In this document: piece by piece, positions 1 to 8,700 of the stretch
Numbering within the stretch: position 1 is the first letter of the stretch
How the letters are laid out: the number at the start of each line of letters is the position of its first letter
DNA from: Flexithrix dorotheae DSM 6795
Lineage (GTDB): Bacteria > Bacteroidota > Bacteroidia > Cytophagales > Flammeovirgaceae
Direction of reading: 5' to 3'
NCBI RefSeq assembly: GCF_000379765.1
Contig: NZ_KB903509.1
Location: 62,001 to 126,000, forward strand
DNA length: 64,000 nucleotides
Made by a program: the position numbers and the translations under genes
The notes under the pieces: model-generated
What the model was told of the DNA's origin: nothing
Databases searched by the model: none
Seen by the model: the letters and a program-made list of their open reading frames with translations, nothing else

Positions 1-929
1 GCCATTTTATTAAAAGGCTGCAAGTCATCTACCTTTTCCCCTACTCCAATATATTTTACTGGAATTTTAAATTCATCTGAAATGCCAATTACTACTCCAC
101 CTTTGGCGGTTCCATCAAGTTTGGTAATTGCCAGAGAGGTTACTTCAGTGGCTTTGGTAAATTCTTTTGCCTGAATTACCGCATTTTGTCCGGTACTTCC
201 ATCCAAAACTAATAAAACTTCATGAGGAGCATCATCAATCACCTTTTTCATCACTCTCTTAATTTTGGATAATTCATTCATCAGGTTCACCTTGGTATGT
301 AGCCTGCCCGCTGTATCCACGATCACAATATCTGCATTTTGCTCTACTCCCTGTTTCACCGCATCAAAAGCCACTGAGGCGGGATCTGTATTCATTCCAT
401 GGGACACCACCGGAATACCAACCCTGTTCCCCCACAATATTAACTGATCCACAGCCGCAGCCCGAAAAGTATCAGCAGCACCTAAAACTACCGATTTTCC
501 CATTTTCTTAAATTGAGAGGAAAGTTTTCCTATGGTGGTAGTTTTACCTACACCATTCACCCCTACCACCAAAATCACATATGGTTTTTTACCCTCAGGA
601 ATTTCATATCCACCTACATCAGCAGATTTGTTTTCTTCCATCAGAGCGGCTATTTCCTCATGCAAAAGCCTGTTGAGTTCAGAAGTATTCAAGTATTTGT
701 CCTTCTTTACCCTCTCCTCAATTCTTTCAATAATTTTCAGGGTGGTTTCCACACCAACATCCGCACTAATCAGAATGCTTTCCAGCTCATCCAGTACTTC
801 TTCATCCACTGTAGACTTCCCTATCAAGGCTTTGCCCAACTTCCCAAACAAACTTTGTTTGGTCTTTTCTAATCCTTTATCCAGGGATTCCTGGTTTTCT
901 TTTTTAAAAATCTTATCAAATAATCCCAT
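1..929 (-). CDS. ftsY: Signal recognition particle receptor FtsY (C-terminus cut by window edge)
   Basis: SRP receptor GTPase, which docks ribosome-nascent chain complexes at the inner membrane. The frame is open from the ATG at 929 to the window edge, giving 309 residues; about ten C-terminal residues are missing. Visible: a helical N domain (residues 1-100), the G1 loop GVNGVGKTTT (about 123-132), the DTFRAAA motif (153-159), DTAGR (205-209) and TKLDGTAKGG (269-278), all standard for SRP GTPases. The acidic A domain of proteobacterial FtsY is absent, as usual in Bacteroidota. It lies downstream of rpmB-rpmG-DUF4295 on the same strand, but a terminator hairpin sits between, so it probably also has its own promoter in 930-1150. 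Confidence 0.97.
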   Translation of the reverse strand, partial: MGLFDKIFKKENQESLDKGLEKTKQSLFGKLGKALIGKSTVDEEVLDELESILISADVGVETTLKIIERIEERVKKDKYLNTSELNRLLHEEIAALMEENKSADVGGYEIPEGKKPYVILVVGVNGVGKTTTIGKLSSQFKKMGKSVVLGAADTFRAAAVDQLILWGNRVGIPVVSHGMNTDPASVAFDAVKQGVEQNADIVIVDTAGRLHTKVNLMNELSKIKRVMKKVIDDAPHEVLLVLDGSTGQNAVIQAKEFTKATEVTSLAITKLDGTAKGGVVIGISDEFKIPVKYIGVGEKVDDLQPFNKM

Positions 930-1152
930 AATGCTAATTAAAAAAATGGAAGCTAAAAGCGGTTTTTGGTCTTAAAACTCAAGAATATACTTCTTTTTAA
1001 ACTAAACCTGCTGAATTTCACCTAATTCCTAAATTTAGGATTTTCGTATTGTTTTCAGAAATAACTTCTGTATAAATTTGGTTCGAGAAAAAACTTCTCA
1101 TTGTCAAGCAGTTAGGCTGTTTTAGCCATAAAAAATACAGATATTTCCAAAA

Positions 1153-1179
1153 TAAAAAACCCTACCAAATAGTAGGGTT
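1153..1179 (-). terminator. Rho-independent terminator after the DUF4295 gene
   Basis: Perfect 8-bp stem (1158-1165 with 1172-1179, AACCCTAC/GTAGGGTT) with a 6-base loop. Read on the minus strand it is followed by a T-rich run. It ends the rpmB-rpmG-DUF4295 transcript before ftsY. The rest of 930-1211 shows no gene. Confidence 0.8.
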
Positions 1180-1211
1180 GTAAAAATACTTCAAAAGATG
1201 TGTTTTTAAAA

Positions 1212-1364
1212 TTACTTTTTCAAAAGTTCTTTTGCCACATCTTCGGTAACAATTTCTTCTTTGAAGGTATAAGCTCCTGTTTCAGGATTCTTAATAGCTC
1301 TCACTACTTTTGAATATTTTACTCCACCTTCTTTTTTCAGGGTTGCAACTACTTTCTTAGCCAT
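1212..1364 (-). CDS. DUF4295 family small protein (50 aa)
   Basis: A 50-residue basic protein starting MAKKVVATLKKEGG and ending AKELLKK. This matches the small DUF4295 family that follows rpmB and rpmG in Bacteroidota genomes; its function is not established, and its size, charge and position suggest a ribosome-associated role (inference). The start ATG (1362-1364) lies 2 bases after the rpmG stop, so the two are translationally linked. A terminator follows 33 bases after its stop. Confidence 0.9.
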   Translation of the reverse strand: MAKKVVATLKKEGGVKYSKVVRAIKNPETGAYTFKEEIVTEDVAKELLKK

Positions 1365-1366
1365 AA

Positions 1367-1549
1367 TTATTTAATTTCTCTATGAACAGTATATTTCTTT
1401 AAAACAGGGTTGTACTTCTTAAGTTCCAATCTTTCAGGAGTATTTTTCCTGTTTTTGGTAGTAATATACCTTGAAGTACCTTTTTCCCCGGTCGCTTTGT
1501 GCTCAGTACATTCCAAAATCACCTGAACACGATTTCCTTTTTTTGCCAT
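1367..1549 (-). CDS. rpmG: 50S ribosomal protein L33
   Basis: Ribosomal protein L33 of the large subunit, 60 residues, of normal length for this phylum. It has the L33 core ([30 protein letters not shown]). Only one cysteine (in ECTEHK) is present, so the zinc-binding CxxC pairs of the C+ form are missing; this is the zinc-free C- type. It sits between rpmB (about 50 bases upstream) and the DUF4295 gene (2 bases downstream) in one operon. Confidence 0.96.
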   Translation of the reverse strand: MAKKGNRVQVILECTEHKATGEKGTSRYITTKNRKNTPERLELKKYNPVLKKYTVHREIK

Positions 1550-1601
1550 GATTAAATAAATCTATAAATATTTTCAATAAAAACCTTTAATAATCAGGTA
1601 A

Positions 1602-1841
1602 TTAGATAACTACATTACCATTAGCCCTTGCTTTTTTAAGCACTGCTGTAATCCCATTTTTATTGATGGTTCTCAATGCAGAAGTAGATACTTTTAAAGT
1701 AATCCACTTATCTTCTTCAGGGATAAAAAATCTTTTCTTCTGTAAATTTGGATAAAACTTTCTTTTAGTTTTATTATTTGCGTGGGAAACATTATTTCCT
1801 ACTCGAGGTCTTTTTCCTGTAATATCACAAACTCTTGCCAT
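1602..1841 (-). CDS. rpmB: 50S ribosomal protein L28
   Basis: Ribosomal protein L28, 79 residues, full length. The N-terminus [20 protein letters not shown] and the [15 protein letters not shown] segment are family hallmarks. It is the first gene of the rpmB-rpmG-DUF4295 operon; the promoter should lie in 1842-1969, where nothing else is visible. Confidence 0.97.
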   Translation of the reverse strand: MARVCDITGKRPRVGNNVSHANNKTKRKFYPNLQKKRFFIPEEDKWITLKVSTSALRTINKNGITAVLKKARANGNVVI

Positions 1842-1969
1842 TATTATATCAGTTTTAAAAATTAAGGTGCAAATATCCTAAAATTAAACATAATTAAAAA
1901 GTAACCACGAAGGTTTTTGTTTAAAATTTCAGCATTATTGTTAATTGGGGAATATTTATGACCTTTTTC

Positions 1970-2704
1970 TTAGTTTTTACCAGCGTCAGGATCATTAAAA
2001 ATCTCCTTTAGCTCCAAATTAGTAAGCTTTTTAATACCTGCAATCAAAAACCAAAGCGCCAGTAACATGATTATGGTGGAAGGTACGGCAATCACAGGAA
2101 AGCTTAAAGCAGTCATTTGTCCCAACTCCTCATTAAAAGCTTCGGTTCCCGAAGGGCTTTTAATAATAACCTTCGCCAACACATAATTCAAAATGGCCGA
2201 TACTAAAAATGAAGCAGATAGCAGATAGGTGGCAGTCACCATTTTTTTATCAAATTTTTCCCGGTTGCCATTATCATCAAGAATTTGGTTGATCTTGCCA
2301 ACATTTAAAATCTGCTCATTGAACAACAGTTTTCTCACTAAAGGAAAGGGAGTCCACAAGGAGCCAATGACCACCAAACCAATGATAAAAGGAATGGCTG
2401 CTTCCTTTACGGCAATCCAGTGGGCATCGAGTTCCAGCAAACCAATAATTCCCGTAATGAGAATACTGACCAATCCTAAAACTGAAATAAAATTGACTTT
2501 TTTCTTCTTTATAAAATCGTAAATACCATAAACTAAAGGAAAAGCCAAAGCGATAATTAATCCATTTACAGGACCCAGTTTATCCTCCCCACTAAATTTC
2601 ATTAATATCACCGAAGGAATAATGATATTAATCACCAGATTCATTAGCGGACTATCCTTCTCTTTTTTCTGATTTATTGCTGAATTTTCTTCCATTGCCT
2701 TCAA
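1970..2704 (-). CDS. Multi-pass membrane protein of the VC0807 type
   Basis: 244-residue inner-membrane protein with about six hydrophobic segments and short charged loops (for example KKKKVNF, then a central LFNEQILNVGKINQIL loop). The layout and phrases such as SVILMKFSGEDKLGP and GSLWTPFPLVRKLLFNE resemble the VC0807 family, whose function is unknown. The second Met (residue 4, MEENSA) is an equally good start because residues 1-3 add nothing. No neighbour gives a functional clue; 2705-2970 upstream holds no gene that I can support. Confidence 0.7.
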   Translation of the reverse strand: MKAMEENSAINQKKEKDSPLMNLVINIIIPSVILMKFSGEDKLGPVNGLIIALAFPLVYGIYDFIKKKKVNFISVLGLVSILITGIIGLLELDAHWIAVKEAAIPFIIGLVVIGSLWTPFPLVRKLLFNEQILNVGKINQILDDNGNREKFDKKMVTATYLLSASFLVSAILNYVLAKVIIKSPSGTEAFNEELGQMTALSFPVIAVPSTIIMLLALWFLIAGIKKLTNLELKEIFNDPDAGKN

Positions 2705-2971
2705 CTCGAAAAATTTCTTTTATTTAGCTGATTAATTTAACTGTATATGGTAAATCAAAAATAACTACCTTGTAATTTGCTGCAAATGATTACTATTGAG
2801 GTAATATTGCTCAATATTAAAAAAGTACTGGAACTTAAATGTAAATGTACAGCTATTTTTACTTAATGAGAACTGTAAATTAATTTCAGCAGGTATTTTT
2901 ATTTAACCATGAATAACTTTGGGGCATTCTTCATTCTTTGTATAGCCTTCTAAAAATGGCCTTAATTTCAA

Positions 2972-3007
2972 TAAAAAAAAAAGCAGGGTTTAAAATGAAA
3001 CCCTGCT
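2972..3007 (-). terminator. Terminator of the endonuclease/phosphatase-family gene
   Basis: Perfect 10-bp stem AGCAGGGTTT (2982-2991) with AAACCCTGCT (2998-3007). On the minus strand it is followed by ten T. It lies about 50 bases after the stop at 3057. Confidence 0.85.
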
Positions 3008-3056
3008 AATACGAAAGCTAGTTTATTTACAATTCCAATTCCTAAGTAGCATTACT

Positions 3057-3923
3057 TTAAAATTCAATATCAGCCATCACTGGAAAATGATCAGAAGGAT
3101 ATTTTTCCCCGAATGAATCATTTATCACCTTCACCCACTTTACTTCAATTTCTTTAGTGGTAAAAATATGATCAATTCTGTTTGTAATCTCTTTGCCACA
3201 AACTTCAAACCCTCCAAATGTTCCTTTAGGACCAATACTTCCATTTTGGGTTATCTGATGTACATCAAAAATTTGCTGACCTGAAATAAGATCATGGTAT
3301 GGAGCCGAATTTTCGGAAGCATTGAAATCTCCCATAAGTACCGATGGCTTTGACAAGCCTTCAGCAAGGATATTTCGCTTTATTAATCTCGCACTTTCCA
3401 GTCTGGCTTCTTCTCCCCTGTGGTCGAAATGTGTATTAAAAAAATCGATTACTTTTCCTGAAGCCTTGTGTTTCAATTGTACTTTAGTTAGAATCCTGGG
3501 CAAGGCTGCATCCCAGCTTTTGCTCGGCTTCCCGGGAGTTTCAGATAACCACATGGTTTCGCTGGAAACCAGGTCAAACATTTTTGCATTATAAAAAACA
3601 GGGGAATATTCTCCTTTTTCCTTCCCATCATCTCTTCCTACACCATACCATTTATAATCCACCAACACACTGTCCAGATATTTGGTTTGATGCAGTAAAG
3701 CTTCCTGCAAACCAAAAATTGCAGGGTTATAAAACTCAATAATTTGCGCCACCCTAGGTTTTCGGACTTCCCAACCATTTCCTTCTTTGGCATCATTGGG
3801 GCTGTCATACCGGATATTAAAAGTCATTACCCTTAAATTGATTTTCTCTTCTTTAGAAGCCATGGAAGAAAGCATTAAGAATAAAAAAATTATTAGTGAA
3901 GTCCGCTTATAACTTGTCTGCAT
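3057..3923 (-). CDS. Secreted endonuclease/exonuclease/phosphatase family protein
   Basis: 288-residue metal-dependent phosphoesterase fold, with a signal peptide (first 22 residues, ending about LSSMASKEE), so it acts in the periplasm or outside. Family motifs are in order: MTFNIRYDSPND near the N-terminus, FGLQEAL (metal-binding Glu), the FFNTHFDHRGE catalytic His segment, LMGDFNA (Asp/Asn), RIDHIF, and the final SDHFPVMADI with the catalytic Asp-His pair. All active-site residues appear present. The substrate cannot be told from sequence; relatives cleave sugar phosphates, phospholipids or nucleic acid. It is a single gene with its own terminator. Confidence 0.88.
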   Translation of the reverse strand: MQTSYKRTSLIIFLFLMLSSMASKEEKINLRVMTFNIRYDSPNDAKEGNGWEVRKPRVAQIIEFYNPAIFGLQEALLHQTKYLDSVLVDYKWYGVGRDDGKEKGEYSPVFYNAKMFDLVSSETMWLSETPGKPSKSWDAALPRILTKVQLKHKASGKVIDFFNTHFDHRGEEARLESARLIKRNILAEGLSKPSVLMGDFNASENSAPYHDLISGQQIFDVHQITQNGSIGPKGTFGGFEVCGKEITNRIDHIFTTKEIEVKWVKVINDSFGEKYPSDHFPVMADIEF

Positions 3924-4030
3924 ATTAATGTGTGTTTATTTGAAATAAGGAAAAAAATGATCCTTAAAGCTATAACAAGAGATGGGGAATTGCCAAAACA
4001 CACCGCAACTTTAATTAAAATTTCACATTA

Positions 4031-4069
4031 AAAAAGGCAGTCCTGAAATGAATCCAGGACTGCCTTTTT
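4031..4069 (-). terminator. Strong hairpin terminator after the 20-aa membrane peptide
   Basis: Perfect 15-bp stem (4031-4045 with 4055-4069; core GGCAGTCCTG/CAGGACTGCC) ending in T runs on both strands. No long gene ends here: the gene to the left starts at 3923 and points away. On the minus strand it lies 22 bases after the stop of the small ORF at 4091-4153, which it most simply serves. Confidence 0.75.
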
Positions 4070-4090
4070 ATTTTTTTATGCTGTAATGGT

Positions 4091-4153
4091 CTATTTGGTG
4101 TCTTTAAAAAGATAAGCCACAAATAGAAATAAGGAAACAAGGTAGAAAATCAT
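4091..4153 (-). CDS. Candidate 20-residue single-pass membrane peptide
   Basis: ATG at 4153, TAG at 4091. The product MIFYLVSLFLFVAYLFKDTK is one hydrophobic helix with a charged C-terminal tail, the layout of small membrane proteins such as KdpF or CydX, though I do not recognise the family. Support is its composition and a strong minus-strand terminator 22 bases downstream that otherwise has no gene to serve. No Shine-Dalgarno sequence is seen, which is normal here. It precedes the globin gene in the opposite direction. It may instead be chance in AT-rich DNA. Confidence 0.4.
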   Translation of the reverse strand: MIFYLVSLFLFVAYLFKDTK

Positions 4154-4575
4154 AGTCGTATTGTTTTGGTTTATAATAAATATACGGCTAAAAAATTCAC
4201 GAACCTGTAACCTAAATTTTGCCTTATGTGGAAGGGAAATGAATTTTTACCAAATGAGCAATGGATTACCGACAGGAATAAAAAACATTACATTTTAATA
4301 AAATTAAATTATTTGATCAGGAGTGGATTCTTCACTCATTTATCCTTAAAAATCAATTATTTTCAGACAATCCACACAGCAAAAACCCTTAACCAACCAA
4401 TTCAAATCAATATTTTATTAAAACATCACATTTCCATAACCGGCAGTTTTTTCAATATTTTCCAAAATTCGAATGAGCTAAGCATATCAGAGTAACTGCC
4501 TGGCCTTACCCATTCCGAATTACATTTTATAAAAGCCGGCACTTTTAAAATACAGGGAAACCCCCAACGAACAAT

Positions 4576-4600
4576 TACGTATTTTACGTAAATTTACGTA
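4576..4600. promoter_or_regulatory. Triple TACGTA array upstream of the globin gene
   Basis: Three copies of the palindrome TACGTA at 4576, 4585 and 4595, about one helical turn apart, each inside a wider ACGT-centred AT-rich context. The same hexamer is clustered six times upstream of the nitrate porin (5492-5607). It is read as a regulator binding array; the protein is unknown. The rest of 4154-4789 (about 190 bases between the array and the globin start, and the stretch before it) holds no other element that I can support. Confidence 0.55.
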
Positions 4601-4789
4601 ATTACAATTTTTTTTTATTATATTGCTGTGGCATCCTTATCACAAAACCTTTTTGTTTGATTATTCCTAATCAGACTATTTCCACTTTCACCTTAAGTTA
4701 ACTTCAGGAATCTCTACTGGAGATTCCTGATTGTTTGCTTTCAAGAAACACTTTTCAATCTATTTCTTTAAACTAATCTTTTAAAACAA

Positions 4790-5200
4790 ATGACTGAAAA
4801 ACAAAAAGTGATGGTTCAAGCCTCTTTCGCTAAAGTAGAACCAATTGCCGATCAGGCTGCTGAAATTTTCTATGGGAAATTATTTGAATTGGACCCTTCC
4901 CTACAACCTTTATTCAAATCTGATATCAAAAGTCAGGGCAGGAAACTGATGACAATGATAAAAGCTGCTGTGGCCGGACTGGATGACTTGGGAACCTTGG
5001 TACCCGTTGTGCAAAACCTTGGCAAAAGACATGTCGGTTATGGCGTGCCTGAGAGTAGTTATAAAACGGTTGGGGAAGCTCTAATCTTTACCCTTGGAGC
5101 CGGATTAGGTGAGGATTTTACAGAGGAAGTAAAAGCCGCCTGGGTTGAAGTTTATGGTGTATTATCCTCAACTATGATCGCAGCATCAAATTATTCCTGA
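4790..5200 (+). CDS. Single-domain haemoglobin
   Basis: 136-residue globin of the Vitreoscilla/flavohaemoglobin type without the reductase half. Proximal haem ligand His81 (in GKRHVGYGV), a distal-pocket Gln49 candidate, and the ESSYKTVGEAL segment after it are typical. Such proteins bind O2 and NO in the cytoplasm; NO dioxygenation would need an external reductase. It is monocistronic with its own terminator. The shared TACGTA array links its control to the nitrate-uptake operon that follows, so a role in NO or nitrite stress from nitrate metabolism is a fair inference. Confidence 0.93.
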   Translation: MTEKQKVMVQASFAKVEPIADQAAEIFYGKLFELDPSLQPLFKSDIKSQGRKLMTMIKAAVAGLDDLGTLVPVVQNLGKRHVGYGVPESSYKTVGEALIFTLGAGLGEDFTEEVKAAWVEVYGVLSSTMIAASNYS

Positions 5201-5227
5201 TAAATGAAAAGGAAATAAGCATTAACC

Positions 5228-5259
5228 AATCCGGCATTAGAAATGCCGGATTTTTTTTG
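5228..5259 (+). terminator. Terminator of the globin gene
   Basis: Stem AATCCGGCATT (5228-5238) with AATGCCGGATT (5242-5252), followed by T8. The CCGGCATT/AATGCCGG core recurs in the hairpins at 11707-11723 and, in looser form, 11807-11823. Confidence 0.9.
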
Positions 5260-5491
5260 TCATAAATAGTGCTTCCTGACTACAAATCACCAAAAGGAGA
5301 GTTCGTTTGGCCGATTTGCATAAACAAATAACTAATGGTATGGGTAGACTCTCCAATTTCCTTTCCCTCTTTTTTAGTTAACTACTTCAAATCAGCTAGT
5401 ATTTTGACAAGAAACTTAAAAGGCACTGAATATACCTCACTTCTAATTTCCCTTCCACTCTAATAACTACTACTTATTTGGACTCAAAAAC

Positions 5492-5607
5492 TACGTAATA
5501 AAACTACGTAAAAAATAAGTAATTGATACTATTTTACGTATTTTAAGCATATTTTTACGTAAATTTACTTGCTTTTTAAATTCTATTACGTACTTTTGAA
5601 TTACGTA
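5492..5607. promoter_or_regulatory. Six-copy TACGTA array upstream of the nitrate-uptake operon
   Basis: TACGTA occurs at 5492, 5505, 5535, 5556, 5587 and 5602. One copy overlaps the -7 box of the predicted promoter (5591-5598) and others lie upstream, as expected of sites for a DNA-binding regulator. From base composition a copy is expected only about once in 3 kb, so six in 116 bases is a real cluster. 5260-5490 shows no gene. Confidence 0.6.
5568..5598 (+). promoter_or_regulatory. Bacteroidota-type promoter for the nitrate porin operon
   Basis: -33 box CTTG (5568-5571), 19-base spacer, -7 box TACTTTTG (5591-5598), matching the TTTG/TAnnTTTG consensus of the Bacteroidota major sigma factor. 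Transcription would start near 5605, leaving a leader of about 190 bases before the porin ATG. Confidence 0.5.
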
Positions 5608-5797
5608 ATATTACTAAATACAAAAAACCATTACGAGGAGAAAACAAACAGGGTAAAACCCAGGATGTAAATTGAAAATGACAAACTAGCAATTTCAACA
5701 AAAATTAAAGCTCAATTAAAAACATTATGAACAGTCTTAGCCCTAAAAAATCTAGCAATTAGAATCAAAATCGGGAAAGACATAAAATATTACTGAT

Positions 5798-7087
5798 ATG
5801 AAATTATTTGTACGAATCATCCAAGTTTGCCTCTTTTTAATGTGTATAAATGCCAGTGGAGCATTTGCCCAGTTTTCTGTAGTTGGTGAAATCCGACCCA
5901 GATTTGAATACAGGAATGGTTTTAAAAAGCCAATTGCGGAGGGACAGGATCCGGCAGCTTTTGTGGAACAGCGTTCAAGGCTATATTTTAATTACCTGGG
6001 TGAAAAATTTAAATTCAAATTATCTTTACAGGATGTGAGAATCTGGGGAAATGCAGCTCAGATTTACAAAACCGACCCTTCTCTTAACAACGTATATGAG
6101 GCCTGGGGTTCCTATGCTATTTCAGGAAAGTCAAGTATCATGGCTGGTAGAATGGAACTGGATTATGACAATGCCAGATTCCTTGGAAACCTTGGCTGGG
6201 CAGCTCAGGGAAGAAGCCACGATGCTATTAAATATGTTTATAAAAATGATACCACCGGAATAGAATTCCATGTGGGTGCAGCATTTAACCAAAACGTACC
6301 ATTCGAACCAGGAAAATTAACTTCCACTTTTTATTCTGATGTAAATAACTACAAGACAATGCAATACGCCTGGTTTCATAAAGAAATTTCAGGAGGAGGC
6401 CTTTCCTTCATGATTTTCAATGATGGAAGACAGGCACTGAATACTACTTCAGATTCTACTGATGTGTTCTTCAGACAAACCTATGCTTTTTATGGCAAGA
6501 AAAAATTAGGCAGTGTCGGACTAGAGGGGGAATTATATTATCAGGGCGGTAAGAATGCTGCCGGAAATGACGTGAGTGCGGCCTTAATCGCCTTGAATGC
6601 GACTTTTAAAACTAAAATCACCCCATTAACCATCGGATTTGATTACCTGACAGGAACTGCTGCTGGAGATTCTAAGGACAAATCTTTCGCACCTTTGTAT
6701 GGAACGAACCACAAATTCTACGGATTCATGGATTATTTCTACGTAGGAAATCCACACATGAATAAAGGATTGGTTAACCCGTACTTAAAAACCAATTTCA
6801 AATTAGGAGGCAAATCAAATTTGATCGCACATATACACTATTTCCAGTCTGCTGTAGGAATTACCAATACGGAAACGGGTGAAGACTTATCCAAAACGCT
6901 TGGTCAGGAAATTGACCTGGTATATAACTTAAATCTTGGAAAAGAGGTCAACCTTAAGGTCGGTTATTCTCAAATGTTTGCCTCGGAATCAATGGAATAC
7001 GTAAAAAGTGTGGCTAATGCCAAAGGTTCTAATAACTGGGCCTGGGTAATGTTAACCATCAAGCCAACTTTATTCACTTCAAAATAA
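5798..7087 (+). CDS. Alginate-export-family outer-membrane porin, probably for nitrate
   Basis: 429 residues with a signal peptide (cleavage after ASGAFAQ, about 25) and then alternating amphipathic strands typical of a beta-barrel. The opening FSVVGEIRPRFEYRNGF, AFVEQRSRLYFNY and LQDVRIWG resemble the alginate_exp (PF13372-type) barrel family. It is first in an operon with NrtA/B/C/D-like genes, 107 bases upstream of the binding protein, so it is likely the outer-membrane entry route for nitrate (inference; alginate is unlikely because no polysaccharide genes are near). Preceded by the TACGTA array and the promoter at 5568-5598. Confidence 0.8.
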   Translation: MKLFVRIIQVCLFLMCINASGAFAQFSVVGEIRPRFEYRNGFKKPIAEGQDPAAFVEQRSRLYFNYLGEKFKFKLSLQDVRIWGNAAQIYKTDPSLNNVYEAWGSYAISGKSSIMAGRMELDYDNARFLGNLGWAAQGRSHDAIKYVYKNDTTGIEFHVGAAFNQNVPFEPGKLTSTFYSDVNNYKTMQYAWFHKEISGGGLSFMIFNDGRQALNTTSDSTDVFFRQTYAFYGKKKLGSVGLEGELYYQGGKNAAGNDVSAALIALNATFKTKITPLTIGFDYLTGTAAGDSKDKSFAPLYGTNHKFYGFMDYFYVGNPHMNKGLVNPYLKTNFKLGGKSNLIAHIHYFQSAVGITNTETGEDLSKTLGQEIDLVYNLNLGKEVNLKVGYSQMFASESMEYVKSVANAKGSNNWAWVMLTIKPTLFTSK

Positions 7088-7194
7088 CAAATTGCGTAGA
7101 ATTGATGATTGTCTTTCACCTTCCTTTTACCATATTTTTAGTCAGACAATCTTGCAACAACAAAATATTTAAACAATAAAAAGAATTTATTTCC

Positions 7195-8580
7195 ATGAAA
7201 AAATTACAAATAACCTCCATTATTTGGTTAACAGCCCTTTGCCTGATCATTTCATGTAGTGGCAAAAAACAACCTGAAGTTTCCCAGGCAACCGTTGCTC
7301 CTGAACTTTCAGGGTTAGAATTAGAAAAGGAAGAATTGAAGTTTGGATTCATCAAACTGACGGATATGGCGCCATTGGCCATTGCAAAAGAGAAAGGATT
7401 TTTTGAAGATGAAGGACTTTACGTAACCCTTGAAGCTCAGGCCAACTGGAAGGTTTTATTAGACAGGGTAATTTCAGGAGAACTGGATGGAGCTCATATG
7501 TTGGCTGGACAGCCGATTGGAGCAACTATCGGATTTGGAACAAAAGCTGCCATCGTAACACCGTTTAGTATGGATTTAAATGGAAACGGGATTACAGTTT
7601 CCAACGAAATATGGGAACAAATGAAGCCCAATGTTCCAATGGAGGGCGGAAAACCTGTGCATCCTATTAAAGCAGATGCGATTAAGCCTGTAATTGAGGA
7701 ATACAAGAGAAATGGAAAGCCTTTTAATATGGGAATGGTATTCCCGGTTTCTACACATAACTATGAAATCAGATACTGGTTAGCAGCTGCAGGAATTTCC
7801 CCTGGTTATTATACTGAATCAGATATTACAGGAACAACGGATGCAGAGGTTTTACTTTCAGTTACTCCTCCTCCACAAATGCCAGCCACTATGGAAGCTG
7901 GAACTATTTTAGGATACTGTGTAGGAGAACCATGGAACCAACAAGCGGTATTTAAAGGAATTGGTGTGCCAGTCACTACGAATTATGACATCTGGAAAAA
8001 CAATCCTGAAAAAGTATTTGGATTGAGTAAAGAATGGGCTGACAAGAACCCCAACACCATGGTAGCGATTACAAAAGCATTAATCAGGGCTGGAAAATGG
8101 CTGGATGAGAACAATGGAGCCAACAGAGAAGAAGCTGTGAAAATTCTTTCAAAATCAGAATATGTAGGTGCTGACTATGAGGTAATTGCCAACAGTATGA
8201 CTGGAACTTTCGAATTCGAAAAAGGAGATAAAAGACAAATGCCTGATTTCAATGTATTCTTCAGATATCACGCAACTTATCCTTATTACAGTGATGCAGT
8301 TTGGTTTTTAACCCAAATGAGAAGATGGGGGCAAATCACAGAGCCAAAATCCAACGACTGGTACATTAGTACTGCAAAAGAGATCTACCTGCCAGAAGTT
8401 TGGATGAAAGCCGCCAAATTATTACAAGAAGAAGGACATCTTTCTGCTGAGGAAATACCAAGTACTGATGGATTCAAAACTCCAACTGCAGATTTTATTG
8501 ATGGAGTAGAGTATGATGCGAAAGATCCAAATGGTTACCTCAATAAATTTACCGTGGGACTTAAAGATCCTGTACAATAA
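7195..8580 (+). CDS. nrtA: Nitrate ABC transporter substrate-binding lipoprotein (NrtA/CmpA type)
   Basis: 461 residues. The signal peptide ends [11 protein letters not shown], so Cys21 is the lipidation site and the protein is membrane-anchored. The core shows the NrtA/CmpA family marks: [21 protein letters not shown] at the start of the fold, [16 protein letters not shown], and [13 protein letters not shown] in the second lobe. Length is close to cyanobacterial NrtA. The family binds nitrate/nitrite or bicarbonate; with paired NrtC/NrtD-like ATPases, nitrate is more likely. A cyanate or taurine relative is less likely because those binding proteins are shorter. Confidence 0.88.
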   Translation: MKKLQITSIIWLTALCLIISCSGKKQPEVSQATVAPELSGLELEKEELKFGFIKLTDMAPLAIAKEKGFFEDEGLYVTLEAQANWKVLLDRVISGELDGAHMLAGQPIGATIGFGTKAAIVTPFSMDLNGNGITVSNEIWEQMKPNVPMEGGKPVHPIKADAIKPVIEEYKRNGKPFNMGMVFPVSTHNYEIRYWLAAAGISPGYYTESDITGTTDAEVLLSVTPPPQMPATMEAGTILGYCVGEPWNQQAVFKGIGVPVTTNYDIWKNNPEKVFGLSKEWADKNPNTMVAITKALIRAGKWLDENNGANREEAVKILSKSEYVGADYEVIANSMTGTFEFEKGDKRQMPDFNVFFRYHATYPYYSDAVWFLTQMRRWGQITEPKSNDWYISTAKEIYLPEVWMKAAKLLQEEGHLSAEEIPSTDGFKTPTADFIDGVEYDAKDPNGYLNKFTVGLKDPVQ

Positions 8581-8597
8581 AAAGAGCAAGTTTAATT

Positions 8598-8637
8598 TAA
8601 TTTCAGCTGGGTTAATTTTGAAATCTGGCTGAAATTA
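8598..8637 (+). other. Intercistronic stem-loop between nrtA-like and nrtB-like genes
   Basis: Perfect 10-bp stem TAATTTCAGC (8598-8607) with GCTGAAATTA (8628-8637), 20-base loop, no T run after it. Lack of a T tract argues against a full terminator. It probably protects the 3' end of the binding-protein mRNA, giving more binding protein than permease. Confidence 0.5.
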
Positions 8638-8700
8638 ATCCTCCAAAAACTCTAAATCAAAGCCAAACAATCATCAATAAAACTTCAAAGCCAGAATAAA

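Noticed and set aside
265-975. Plus-strand frames opposite ftsY
   Set aside because: They are shadows of the FtsY frame, whose GTPase motifs are unambiguous on the minus strand.
1071-1080. TAAATTTG promoter box on the plus strand
   Set aside because: Nothing on that strand lies downstream; single boxes occur by chance in AT-rich DNA.
4226-4495. Plus-strand 89-codon frame before the globin gene
   Set aside because: No family, no signal, composition of AT-rich noise (many Ile/Asn/Lys), and no terminator after it.
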